Shown: piece by piece, positions 1-7,139 of the stretch
Layout: each line of letters starts with the position of its first letter
Position numbering within the stretch: the first letter of the stretch is position 1
Assembly (NCBI GenBank): GCA_946616295.1
Contig: CAMOIU010000051.1
Location: forward strand, 1-22,247
DNA: 22,247 bases
Direction: 5' to 3'
Source: CAG-791 sp002392385
GTDB lineage: Bacteria > Bacillota > Clostridia > Lachnospirales > Lachnospiraceae
Program-made: the position numbers and the translations under genes
Notes under the pieces: model-generated
What the model was told of the DNA's origin: nothing
Seen by the model: only the letters and a program-made list of their open reading frames with translations
Databases searched by the model: none

Positions 1-54
1 AGCGGCACGAAGCCCCCGCCTCTTAGCTGAAAGCGTAGGCGGTGGGTAGTTCAC
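1..54 (+). mobile_element. Right end of an IS200/IS605-type element (possible omega-RNA 3' end), partial
   Basis: The first 54 bases contain a GC-rich hairpin: CCGCCT (17-22 region) pairs with AGGCGG (37-42), extended by a C-rich/GGG outer stem, with a small inner GCT/AGC stem. It is followed by GTAGTTCAC. From memory, this layout (C-rich strand, inner loop, G-rich strand, then TAGTTCAC) is typical of right ends of IS200/IS605 elements carrying tnpB in Clostridia. The transposase or tnpB body would lie to the left, outside the window. No left end or ORF can be seen, so the call rests only on the end signature. A lone REP-like hairpin is the main alternative. Confidence 0.55.
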
Positions 55-81
55 TATTCAGGACAGAGAGGAAACGTATCG

Positions 82-1566
82 ATGGACATCCAGAAGTCAG
101 CCACAGAGAATAAAGGAATCAAGAAGCATATGTCCCGGCAGAGGATCCTCCACACGGTACTGATCGTGGAGCAGACCCTGCTCACGGCAGGCGCCCTCTA
201 CTACATTCTGGACATCGGGATCCTGCCCATGGGCATTGCGGCGGCCGCGGCGGCCATGCTGGTCGGCCTTCTGGGCCTCTGTGTCTCCCTGCAGCTGCAG
301 GATAAACCTTTTTTCCGGTATCTGGGCACAATTCTGTGCATTCCCATCAGTATTGTCCTCTTCATCCTCATTCTGTACCTCATGCGGATCGACCAGACTC
401 TCTCCGAGATCTCCAAGGCGCAGACCCAGACCGACAACATGGTCGTCGCCGTGCGCGTGGAGGATCCCGCCCAGTATATTCAGGATACAGCCGGCTACCG
501 CTACGGAATCAGCGCCACCGGCAAGACCGGCAGCCTGACAGAGATGCTGGAGGATATTGAAGAACAGCTGGGAGAAGAGCTGGATACTACAGAGTACCCC
601 TCTCCCTATGAGCAGGCGGAGGCGCTCCTGGAGGGAAATGTGGACGCTCTGGTCTACAACAGCGCCCTGACAGGTCTCCTGGATGAGGTGATCGCCGGCT
701 ATTCCGACAAGGTGCGGCTGATCTATTTCAAGGAGGTGACCTACGAGATCGAGCCGGAGGAGTCTGTCTCCCCGACGGACGGCCCGATCACGGAGCGGTC
801 CTTCCACGTGTATATTAGCGGTATCGACACCTCCGGGCCGATCTCCACGACCTCCCGCAGCGACGTGAACATCATCATGACGGTCAACCCGCGGACCCAC
901 AAGATCCTGCTTACGACGACGCCCCGTGACTTTTATGTCCCCATTCCCGGCATCTCCGGCGGTATGCGGGACAAGCTGACCCATGCCGGCGTCTACGGGA
1001 TCGATGCCTCCATGGCCGCCCTGGAGGAGCTCTACGGGATCTATCTGGAATTCTACATTCGGATCAACTTCACCTCCCTGACCAGTCTGGTGGATGTCCT
1101 GGGCGGTGTGGACGTCTACTCCCAGTACGCCTTCGACGCCGGGACCTATCATTTCGAACAGGGCTTCAACCACCTGGACGGAGACGCTGCCCTGGCCTTC
1201 TCCCGGGAGCGCTATGCCTTCACGGACGGGGACAACCAGCGCGGCCGCAATCAGCAGGCGGTCCTCACCGCCATCATCGAGAAGCTTCAGTCGCCCTCAG
1301 TCCTGACCCGGGCCGACGAGATCATGGCGGTCGTCCGGGAGAGCATGCAGACCAGTGTCCCCAAGGAGGACATCGCTCTCATGATCAACCACCAGATCTC
1401 CACGATGCCCCGCTGGTCGGTGGAGAGTCAGCAGGCGGGCGGGACCGGTGACAGCCAGCCCACCTATTCCATGGGCAATCTCAACCTGTATGTTATGTGG
1501 CCGGACGAGGAACTGATCGAGAAGCTCTCCGACAGGATGGACGAGGTCTTCACAGAGCAAGAGTAA
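82..1566 (+). CDS. LCP (LytR-CpsA-Psr) family cell-wall glycopolymer ligase
   Basis: This 494-residue membrane protein belongs to the LCP family, which transfers glycopolymers from undecaprenyl carriers to peptidoglycan. Three hydrophobic segments lie at about residues 22-43, 50-70 and 82-101. Residues about 120-225 form an extra region that resembles a small solute-binding-like fold. The LCP catalytic domain runs from about 240 to 405, with family motifs SRSDVNIIM (258-266), TTTPRDFYV (278-286), LVDVLGGVDV (336-345) and FSRERYAFTDGDNQRGRNQ (373-391). The Arg and Asp residues in these motifs bind the pyrophosphate and metal. The start at 82 has an AGAGGAAA ribosome binding site about 8-10 bases upstream. 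Only 27 bases separate the ATG from the putative IS end, so no promoter is visible. It is convergent with a glycan operon, which fits a role in anchoring that polymer. Confidence 0.9.
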   Translation: MDIQKSATENKGIKKHMSRQRILHTVLIVEQTLLTAGALYYILDIGILPMGIAAAAAAMLVGLLGLCVSLQLQDKPFFRYLGTILCIPISIVLFILILYLMRIDQTLSEISKAQTQTDNMVVAVRVEDPAQYIQDTAGYRYGISATGKTGSLTEMLEDIEEQLGEELDTTEYPSPYEQAEALLEGNVDALVYNSALTGLLDEVIAGYSDKVRLIYFKEVTYEIEPEESVSPTDGPITERSFHVYISGIDTSGPISTTSRSDVNIIMTVNPRTHKILLTTTPRDFYVPIPGISGGMRDKLTHAGVYGIDASMAALEELYGIYLEFYIRINFTSLTSLVDVLGGVDVYSQYAFDAGTYHFEQGFNHLDGDAALAFSRERYAFTDGDNQRGRNQQAVLTAIIEKLQSPSVLTRADEIMAVVRESMQTSVPKEDIALMINHQISTMPRWSVESQQAGGTGDSQPTYSMGNLNLYVMWPDEELIEKLSDRMDEVFTEQE

Positions 1567-1585
1567 GAGCAGAAGTAAGAAAAAG

Positions 1586-1616
1586 AGACCGGCGGCACGG
1601 GGCCGCCGGTCTTTTT
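1586..1616. terminator. Bidirectional intrinsic terminator
   Basis: A perfect 10-bp stem GACCGGCGGC/GCCGCCGGTC (1587-1596 and 1602-1611) with a 5-base loop is followed by TTTTT on the plus strand. It is preceded by an A-run, giving U-rich RNA on the minus strand. It lies 20 bases after the LCP stop and about 70 bases after the aminotransferase stop, so it can end both convergent units. Confidence 0.85.
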
Positions 1617-1684
1617 CGCTGTCTTGAGACTGGATGTGCGTTTTTATTGCGGTGAAAACTACTGCTAAATGCTTTTCAGGAGGT

Positions 1685-2980
1685 TCAGCGGAAGCACCTG
1701 TGGATGATCTCGATCACGGTGTCCTGCTGGGCTTCGGTCATCTTGTGATCGGAGGGCAGGCACAAGCCGCGGGAGAAGATATCCGCGCCGACGTCCGAGC
1801 AGGAGCCGGCGATGTAGGCGTTGGTCTGGCCCCGGCCGGCACCCGACCGGGTGATATAACCTTGTGACCGGTAGAAGGGCTGCAGGTGAAGGGGCTTCCA
1901 GATGGGACGGCCTTCCGCCCCGAAGGCGGCGAGGGCCTGCAGGATCTCGCCGGGACTGGACTTGCCGGGTACTGAGGTCCACAGCTGGTCCGATTCGCTG
2001 CGCACGAAGGGGGCCATGGCTTCCGGGTCGATGAGGAGGCAGGTCAGCCAGAAGTTGGGAAGGCTGTTCTTCTCATCCCAGGGGTTGAGGGTGACGGGCA
2101 GGTCGGCCAGACCGGCCCGGTAGCGCTCGTAGATGTCCTGCTTACGGGCCAGGTGCTCCGGCAGGTAGGGGATCTGGCCCCGCACGATGCCTGCGATGAT
2201 GTTGCTCATACGATAGTTGTAGCCCAGCTCCTCATGCTGGTACCAGGGAGCCGCCTCCCGGCTCTGGGTGCTCCACTTCCGGATCCTGTCCGCGTCTTCC
2301 TTGTCGCGGCAGACCAGCATGCCGCCGGAGGAGCCGGTGATGATCTTGTTGCCGTTGAAGGAGATCACGCCCAGATCGCCCAGGGTCCCGGTCTGCCGGC
2401 CCTTGTAGACGGCGCCCAGGGATTCCGCGGCGTCCTCCACGATCAGGGCCTGGTGGGCGTCCGCGATCTGCCGGATCTCGTCCATCCTGCAGGGCGTGCC
2501 GTAGAGGTGGGCCAGGACGATCAGCCGGGTGTCCGGATAGAGGCGGAAGGCCTCCTCCAGAGCGGCCGGGTCCATGTTCCAGGTCTCTCTCTCCGTGTCG
2601 ATGAAGACGGGCTCGCCGCCCTCGTAGCAGACGGGATTGTCCGTGGCGGCGAAGGTCATGTCGGAGACGAATACCTTCCTTCCCTCCAGGGTCCCGTGCC
2701 CCGCCGGCGCCTGCCCGTAGAGCTTCTCGCCGGCCAGACGGACGGCCAGATGGAGGGCGGCCGTGCCGGAGGCCAGGGCGACCGCATAGGGGATGTCCAG
2801 GAAGGCTGCCATCTGCTGCTCCGCGGCGGTGATATTGGCACCGACCGTGGATACCCAGTTGGTCTGTATGGCCTCATCCACCCAGCGCTGTTCGTCTCCG
2901 TGCATGGACGGAGAGGACAGCCATACTTTTCTCTCAAATTTCTTGATGCCCGAGAATCTCGGATCCGTCAGGATATCCAT
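1685..2980 (-). CDS. DegT/DnrJ/EryC1/StrS-family PLP-dependent sugar aminotransferase (PglE/LegC-like)
   Basis: A 431-residue fold-type I aminotransferase. The family transfers an amino group from glutamate to a 4-keto (or 3-keto) nucleotide sugar in the cytoplasm. Visible motifs are LSSPSMHGDE near the N-terminus, ASGTAALHLAV (70-80) for cofactor binding, VEDAAESLGA (181-190) with the Asp that contacts the PLP ring, and SFNGNKIITGSSGG (207-220) with the Schiff-base Lys at about 212. The start is chosen at 2980 (MDILTDPRF). An upstream ATG at 3028 overlaps the previous stop as ATGA and would add 16 residues, including three basic ones. That extension looks non-conserved, but translational coupling makes it possible. 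It is last in an operon with a 4,6-dehydratase and two phosphoglycosyltransferases. The likely substrate is therefore UDP-4-keto-6-deoxy-GlcNAc, an inference from context. Confidence 0.9.
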   Translation of the reverse strand: MDILTDPRFSGIKKFERKVWLSSPSMHGDEQRWVDEAIQTNWVSTVGANITAAEQQMAAFLDIPYAVALASGTAALHLAVRLAGEKLYGQAPAGHGTLEGRKVFVSDMTFAATDNPVCYEGGEPVFIDTERETWNMDPAALEEAFRLYPDTRLIVLAHLYGTPCRMDEIRQIADAHQALIVEDAAESLGAVYKGRQTGTLGDLGVISFNGNKIITGSSGGMLVCRDKEDADRIRKWSTQSREAAPWYQHEELGYNYRMSNIIAGIVRGQIPYLPEHLARKQDIYERYRAGLADLPVTLNPWDEKNSLPNFWLTCLLIDPEAMAPFVRSESDQLWTSVPGKSSPGEILQALAAFGAEGRPIWKPLHLQPFYRSQGYITRSGAGRGQTNAYIAGSCSDVGADIFSRGLCLPSDHKMTEAQQDTVIEIIHRCFR

Positions 2981-3024
2981 GGTATCGTCTCTTCTTCCCT
3001 TATCTGGTCGCGCGGGACCTGCCC

Positions 3025-3273
3025 TCATCTGCGGGCGGGTTCACAGAATTCGTACACACTGATCACAAGGACCCCGTCCTCGATGGTGTACCGATAGATG
3101 TTGAAGTGCCGGTCATAAATCGCCTCGGCCGCTTCCCGGCCGCTGGCATAGGTCCATTCTGCCGGCTCCGCCGTTCTCACCGCGGACGGCTCGGAATTGC
3201 CGCTCCGCCCGTCCCAGACGATACGCACGGGCGCGTCGATCTTGCCCACTTCCGGATTGAGTTTATAGACCAT
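3025..3273 (-). CDS. Small protein of unknown function in the glycan operon
   Basis: An 82-residue soluble protein with no signal peptide or TM segment. It starts with MVYKLNPEVGKIDAPVRIVW, has a central GREAAEAIYDRHF segment and ends in a predicted beta strand (DGVLVISVYEF). The start has an AAAGGA ribosome binding site 7-8 bases upstream. The stop overlaps an ATG at 3028-3026 (ATGA), and 26 bases separate it from the stop of the upstream sugar transferase, so it is clearly co-transcribed. I recall similar short proteins beside PglC-type transferases in Lachnospiraceae but know no function. It is far too short to be the PglD-type acetyltransferase that a bacillosamine pathway would need. The compact alpha/beta pattern could suit a regulator or a partner of an enzyme in the operon (inference). 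Confidence 0.75.
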   Translation of the reverse strand: MVYKLNPEVGKIDAPVRIVWDGRSGNSEPSAVRTAEPAEWTYASGREAAEAIYDRHFNIYRYTIEDGVLVISVYEFCEPARR

Positions 3274-3299
3274 TTCCGTTTCCTTTTTCTATGATTCCT

Positions 3300-3974
3300 T
3301 TATGATTCCTCTGACAGGTAGGGCCTGAGCTCTTCAGGCATCTCCGGCAGGCCCTTGAGCTTCTGCCAGGTGTTGGCGGAGGGGTTGAGCACCACCTGCA
3401 CGGTCATCCATATGAGGCGGAAGTAGAGGGCCAGGCTCCGGTTCTGAATATACCAGCACTCCAGCGCCGCCTTATAGGGCTCGATGACATGGGCATAGAA
3501 GTGCTCTCTGTCCGGCACCCTGTTCAGGATGCCCTCCTCGTCCCGGAAGATGACCGATCCGATGCCCGACAGACCCGGCCGTTCCGTCTCCAGGATCGCC
3601 CGGTACGCCGGAGGATAGAAGACATAATGCTTCCTGACCATGGGCCGGTAGCCGATGACACTCATGTCGCCCCGGAAGATATTGATCAGCTGGGGGAGCT
3701 CGTTGATCTTGGTCCTGCGGAGGAACTTGCCCAGGGGCAGGAGCCGCGGGTCATTCTCCTGGGTGAAAAGACCGCCGGGCATATTAGGTGAGTCGCGCAG
3801 CATGGTCGCGAATTTGAGCAGGGGGAAATCCCTGCCGCCCCGGCCCACCCGCATCTGGGCGTAGAAGATATCGTGCTCCCCGGTCAGCTTCAGGGCGATC
3901 ATGATGGGCAGCATGAATGGCAGGAGCACGATGATGGCAAGGCCTGAAAAGAGAATGTCGAAAAAGCGTATCAT
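3300..3974 (-). CDS. Small monotopic phosphoglycosyltransferase (PglC-like sugar transferase)
   Basis: A 224-residue bacterial sugar transferase of the size of PglC. It would move a phospho-sugar from a UDP-sugar to undecaprenyl phosphate at the inner face of the membrane. A re-entrant hydrophobic helix spans residues about 4-28 with the family's mid-helix Pro (LLPFMLPIM). Next come LLKFATMLRD (52-61), the core TKINELPQLINIFRGDMS (88-105) and RPGLSGIGSVIFRDEEG. In PglC the catalytic dyad is Asp-Glu within DELPQ; here it reads Asn91-Glu92. I recall this NELPQ form in a subgroup that also has the GIGSVIFRDEE tail, so it may be a subfamily trait. The ribosome binding site is AGGAGA about 10 bases before the ATG. 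An 84-base gap separates it from the dehydratase. The likely donor is the amino sugar made by its neighbours. Confidence 0.88.
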   Translation of the reverse strand: MIRFFDILFSGLAIIVLLPFMLPIMIALKLTGEHDIFYAQMRVGRGGRDFPLLKFATMLRDSPNMPGGLFTQENDPRLLPLGKFLRRTKINELPQLINIFRGDMSVIGYRPMVRKHYVFYPPAYRAILETERPGLSGIGSVIFRDEEGILNRVPDREHFYAHVIEPYKAALECWYIQNRSLALYFRLIWMTVQVVLNPSANTWQKLKGLPEMPEELRPYLSEES

Positions 3975-4058
3975 ATAGGGTATCTCTCCTGAGAACGGTG
4001 CCCGAGGGGGAGCCGTCCGAGATCATGTCCGCAGCCGGAGACTCCGTGCCGCGGAGGG

Positions 4059-5264
4059 TCACATTCTTGCGTCCAGGAATTTGCCCGTTTCCTTGTGACG
4101 GAAGTTGGGGAGCATCCGGTTGAAGAGGTCGATCAGATCTGCCCGCTCCCAGCTGCCCCGGCGCTTCATGGCGCCGATGGCGGCGGTGAAGGCCTCCAGA
4201 CTGTCCTCGTCATACTCGGCTTCTTTCTTCACGATGCCGATGGCGGCGAACCGGTCCATGTCCAGGGTCTCGCCTTCGGTATAGAACTCCTCGAAGTCCT
4301 TCTCTCCGGTGGTGTCGCTGGAGAAGAAGTAGACGGGATACTTGCGGATAGCCTTGAGCTCAGCCACCCGGTCCCGGGCCTCCTGCTCGGTGGCGCACTG
4401 AACGGGCTCATAGCCCATACCGCGCAGATATCTCTCCGCGATGGCACTGAAGGTGATGAGATTCAGCTCCTCATCCGGCTTGGGGAAATAGATGTCCCGG
4501 TTGTCGCCCGTCAGACAGGACAGGAGGCAGAGCTCGCCGGCCTCTTTGGGTGTGACAAAATACCGCCGCACGTCATTGGGGGCGGAGAGGGGCTGGCCCT
4601 TCTCCATCCGCCGGTTGAAGCCGTAGAGGAGACTGCCGTCGGAGAAGGCCACGTTGGCGAAACGGGCCGTCGATACGGGCATGGTCAGGCTCCGGCGGTT
4701 GAGGAAGAGCTCCATGATCCTTTTGGACGCGCCCATCATGTTGACGGGGTTGGCGGCCTTGTCCGTGGAAACGCAGAAATACTTGGAGGCGCCCATCTCC
4801 TCCGCCATGCGCATGGTGGCGTCCGTGTTGAAGATATTGGTCTCGATCATCCGCATCAGGGTGTAGGGATCCTTCTCGGACCGGACATGCTTGAGGGCGG
4901 AGGTGTTGAAGATATAGTCGTAGCCACCGATCCGCCGTTTCTGGCTCTCGATGAAGGCCCGGAAGATGTCGCTGCCGCAGTCGATGGCGAAGGTGGCGAA
5001 CTCGCCGTCGCTGTAGCCGATGGAGGAACGGATGTCCCGCACCAGCTCCACCATATTGTTCTCGCTGATGTCCACCACGTGGAGGACCCGGGGGCCGCGG
5101 GCGAAGAGCTCCCGGCAGATCGCGCTGCCGATGGTCCCGGCGCCGCCGATGACCAGGAAGCGGGACTCGCGGATGATCTCCGTCAGAAGTGCCTCGTGGG
5201 CCTGAATATCCTTCTCAAACAAAGGCTGTGTGCGCCCGATCAGGGGCAGAATGTTATCGGTCAT
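4059..5264 (-). CDS. NDP-sugar 4,6-dehydratase (PglF/WbpM/CapD-like, soluble form)
   Basis: A 401-residue SDR-family enzyme of the polysaccharide biosynthesis protein group, expected to make UDP-4-keto-6-deoxy-HexNAc. GGAGTIGS (40-47) is the NAD(P)-binding glycine motif. VSTDKAANPVNMMGASKR (165-182) holds the Asp-Lys pair (168-169) and has Met177 where short dehydratases such as FlaA1 have Tyr. Met is normal for the WbpM/PglF class. The N-terminal TM region of full WbpM/PglF is absent, so the protein is cytosolic. The start at 5264 (MTDNILPL) lies inside the last codons of the upstream sugar transferase (11-base overlap), pointing to coupled translation. Reading further upstream in the same frame enters the transferase's repeat-coding DNA and gives a low-complexity Arg/Ser/Thr stretch, so an earlier start was rejected. 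Confidence 0.88.
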   Translation of the reverse strand: MTDNILPLIGRTQPLFEKDIQAHEALLTEIIRESRFLVIGGAGTIGSAICRELFARGPRVLHVVDISENNMVELVRDIRSSIGYSDGEFATFAIDCGSDIFRAFIESQKRRIGGYDYIFNTSALKHVRSEKDPYTLMRMIETNIFNTDATMRMAEEMGASKYFCVSTDKAANPVNMMGASKRIMELFLNRRSLTMPVSTARFANVAFSDGSLLYGFNRRMEKGQPLSAPNDVRRYFVTPKEAGELCLLSCLTGDNRDIYFPKPDEELNLITFSAIAERYLRGMGYEPVQCATEQEARDRVAELKAIRKYPVYFFSSDTTGEKDFEEFYTEGETLDMDRFAAIGIVKKEAEYDEDSLEAFTAAIGAMKRRGSWERADLIDLFNRMLPNFRHKETGKFLDARM

Positions 5265-6759
5265 TGCCGGTCTCCCTGTGTGTTGGTTCTTCCCGGTTGC
5301 CTCTGGCCCGGGTGTCGTTCTCCCGGGTGTCGTCCTCCCGGGTGTCGTCCTCCCGGGTATCATTCTCCCGGGTATCGTTCTCCTCCGCCCGGTAGTCATG
5401 GATCTCCGCGGCGCTCTCCTCGGAGAAGCCCTCCGTGGATTCCTTCTGGAAGAGGATCTTGATGGTCTCAATGATGATGGACAGGTCCAGCAGGAGACTG
5501 TAGTTGGTGATGTAGACCAGGTCCAGCTTGAGCTTGTCCAGCGCCGAGGTGTTGTACTTGCCGTACACCTGGGCATAGCCCGTGAGCCCGCCCTTGACCT
5601 TGTTCCGCAAGGAGAATTCGGGGATCAGGTGCTTGTAGTACTCCATATGCTCCACCCGCTCCGGCCGGGGCCCGACGATGCTCATCTCGCCCTTCAGGAT
5701 ATTGATCAGCTGGGGCAGCTCATCGATCCGGTAGGCCCGTATGATCCGGCCGACCCGGGTGATCCGGTCGTCCTGCTCACCCGCGGGATGTGACCGGCCG
5801 TCCTTCTCCGCGTCCACGACCATGGACCGGAACTTGAGGATCATAAATTTCCTGCCGCCGACCGTGCAGCGCTCCTGCCGGAAGAAGACCGGCCCGCCGT
5901 CCTCCAGCCGGATGGCCAGGGACGTGATCAGAAATATCGGTGAGAACAGGATCAGAGCGAATACGGAGAGGAAGATGTCCACGCCCCTTTTCACGGCCTC
6001 CTCCGGAGCACTCATCCCCCGGTTGCGGTTTAGGAACAGCGGCGTGTCGAACAGGTTCAGCTCGTCGGACTGCTTGACCAGGATGTCCGAGATCTTGGGG
6101 ACGAAATAGACCCGCTTGTTCCGCTCGAAGCAGACCTTCAGGATATAGTTCCTGGGATGGGCCGGCACGTCGTTGATCAGGATCGCGTCATACTGGGTGA
6201 TCAGGCGGCGGATGTTGGCATCCTTATAGTAGACCTGCTTCTGGATCTGGTACTTGTATTTGAGAGAATTGACCTTGCGGAAGAGATTGTTGCGGTGGTC
6301 GCCGTAGATCTCCACCACCTTCCAGGGCGGGAAGAACTTGCGGTAGAAGTTGATCAGCGGGATCATGGCCAGGCCGATCACGGCGGACTGGAACACAAAG
6401 AGGACCAGATAGCGGCCGGCAAAGGCGCCGAAGAAGCGGAACTGTCCGGTGATGGCCATGGAGATCAGGACCTCCACCGCGTCTGTGAACAGGAGGGCCA
6501 GGATCTGCGAGGCGATGACATTGGCTGTCCGCTCCACGCCGATCTTAAAGCCGCGCAGGAAGAAGGCTGTAAGGGAATACAGGGACATGTAGATCAGGAT
6601 GGCCATGCCCTGGTTGCCGTAGCCTGTGAGACGTTTGGTCATATTGTTGACGGTGACAAAACGAATCCACACGTAATAGAACATTCCGGTGGCAATAAGA
6701 ACCAGAATGACAGCGCATAAGAAACGATAATGATATCTCAGTTCGGAACGATCCTTCAT
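5254..6759 (-). CDS. Polytopic phosphoglycosyltransferase (WbaP/WcaJ/EpsE-like)
   Basis: A 501-residue polyprenyl glycosylphosphotransferase that would start repeat-unit assembly on undecaprenyl phosphate. Hydrophobic segments lie at about 14-36, 52-70, 82-103 and 117-137. A soluble middle domain (about 145-245, CoA-binding-like) follows, then a further hydrophobic segment (about 258-284). The catalytic domain has LKFRSMVVDA (308-317), RIDELPQLINILKGEMS (344-360, dyad Asp346-Glu347) and VGPRPE. The tail (459-485) is five degenerate copies of a 5-residue E-N/D-D-T-R unit. The start at 6759 is chosen because the promoter -10 lies at 6898-6903, so ATGs at 6897 and 6888 would not be in, or barely in, the transcript. 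The ATG at 6840 remains possible, and no start has a strong ribosome binding site. First gene of the operon. Confidence 0.88.
   Translation of the reverse strand: MKDRSELRYHYRFLCAVILVLIATGMFYYVWIRFVTVNNMTKRLTGYGNQGMAILIYMSLYSLTAFFLRGFKIGVERTANVIASQILALLFTDAVEVLISMAITGQFRFFGAFAGRYLVLFVFQSAVIGLAMIPLINFYRKFFPPWKVVEIYGDHRNNLFRKVNSLKYKYQIQKQVYYKDANIRRLITQYDAILINDVPAHPRNYILKVCFERNKRVYFVPKISDILVKQSDELNLFDTPLFLNRNRGMSAPEEAVKRGVDIFLSVFALILFSPIFLITSLAIRLEDGGPVFFRQERCTVGGRKFMILKFRSMVVDAEKDGRSHPAGEQDDRITRVGRIIRAYRIDELPQLINILKGEMSIVGPRPERVEHMEYYKHLIPEFSLRNKVKGGLTGYAQVYGKYNTSALDKLKLDLVYITNYSLLLDLSIIIETIKILFQKESTEGFSEESAAEIHDYRAEENDTRENDTREDDTREDDTRENDTRARGNREEPTHRETGNDR
5307..5381. repeat. Five tandem copies of a 15-bp minisatellite inside the sugar transferase tail
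   Basis: Five in-register copies of CCCGGGTRTCRTYCT begin at 5307, 5322, 5337, 5352 and 5367. Copies 2 and 3 are identical; the others differ by one to three bases. The unit length is a multiple of three, so copy-number change would keep the reading frame. On the minus strand it encodes the charged pentapeptide E-N/D-D-T-R. Confidence 0.95.
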
Positions 6760-6897
6760 GTCTCTGCTGTACCCGTATATGATGTAGCTGCTTCGGTACC
6801 CTCTCCCCGCAGGGAAGTGCGAAAGAGACTGAATATGCATTGAAACTATATTAGTCCAAAAAATATTCAATATATTTAAAGAAAGCATATTACTCAA

Positions 6898-6926
6898 ATC
6901 ATACCAGTTTTGTACGCTTTTGACAA
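6898..6926 (-). promoter_or_regulatory. SigA promoter of the glycan operon
   Basis: On the minus strand TTGTCA (6926-6921), a 17-base spacer and TATGAT (6903-6898) match the SigA consensus at five of six positions each. Transcription would start near 6891, which excludes the most upstream in-frame ATG of the sugar transferase. Confidence 0.75.
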
Positions 6927-6976
6927 TAAGTGTGAGCGGGCGGCCGGGACTTGGCAGCCCCCCTCGCGGGCATGCC

Positions 6977-7005
6977 TTGACGTTCCTGACGCCGGGCGGT
7001 ACAAT
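6977..7005 (+). promoter_or_regulatory. SigA promoter of the pilus cassette
   Basis: TTGACG (6977-6982), a 17-base spacer and TACAAT (7000-7005) match the SigA consensus at five of six positions each. The predicted start near 7012 gives a leader of about 128 bases before the ATG at 7140. Confidence 0.78.
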
Positions 7006-7139
7006 TTAAAAGAATCAAGATGTTAATAGGTGAAGTATGCCCTTTTGCCCTGTGCAGGTCACAAGACGGTCCGAACGGGGGATATACGGACAAAAGATGC
7101 AGCAAACACCGAGAAAGTGCTCTTATAGTAAGGAAGAAG

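Larger units (their letters stand above)
6760..7139. other. Divergent intergenic region between the glycan operon and the pilus cassette
   Basis: This 380-base stretch holds no convincing gene. It carries two back-to-back SigA promoters (6898-6926 minus, 6977-7005 plus) and the two untranslated leaders, each about 130 bases. The minus leader is A/T-rich near 6841-6900. The plus leader contains a small inverted repeat GTCCG (7069-7073)/CGGAC (7087-7091). An 8-bp palindrome, GGCATGCC (6969-6976), touches the plus-strand -35 box. Confidence 0.7.

Noticed and set aside
3289..3312. Tandem TATGATTCCT words around the small sugar transferase stop
   Set aside because: Only two 10-base copies at a gene junction, most simply a chance or slippage duplication; no dyad or regulator match.
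5307..5381. CRISPR array
   Set aside because: The 15-bp copies are directly adjacent with no spacers and lie in a coding region.
4095..5462. Long open frame opposite the dehydratase (about 455 residues)
   Set aside because: Antisense shadow in GC-rich coding DNA: low-complexity Gly/Val/Leu/His/Asp composition, no ribosome binding site, and full overlap with a gene with clear SDR motifs.
5265..5576. Earlier start of the dehydratase giving about 104 more residues
   Set aside because: The extension is another-frame translation of the sugar transferase's repeat tail, and the overlap start at 5264 fits the family's N-terminus.
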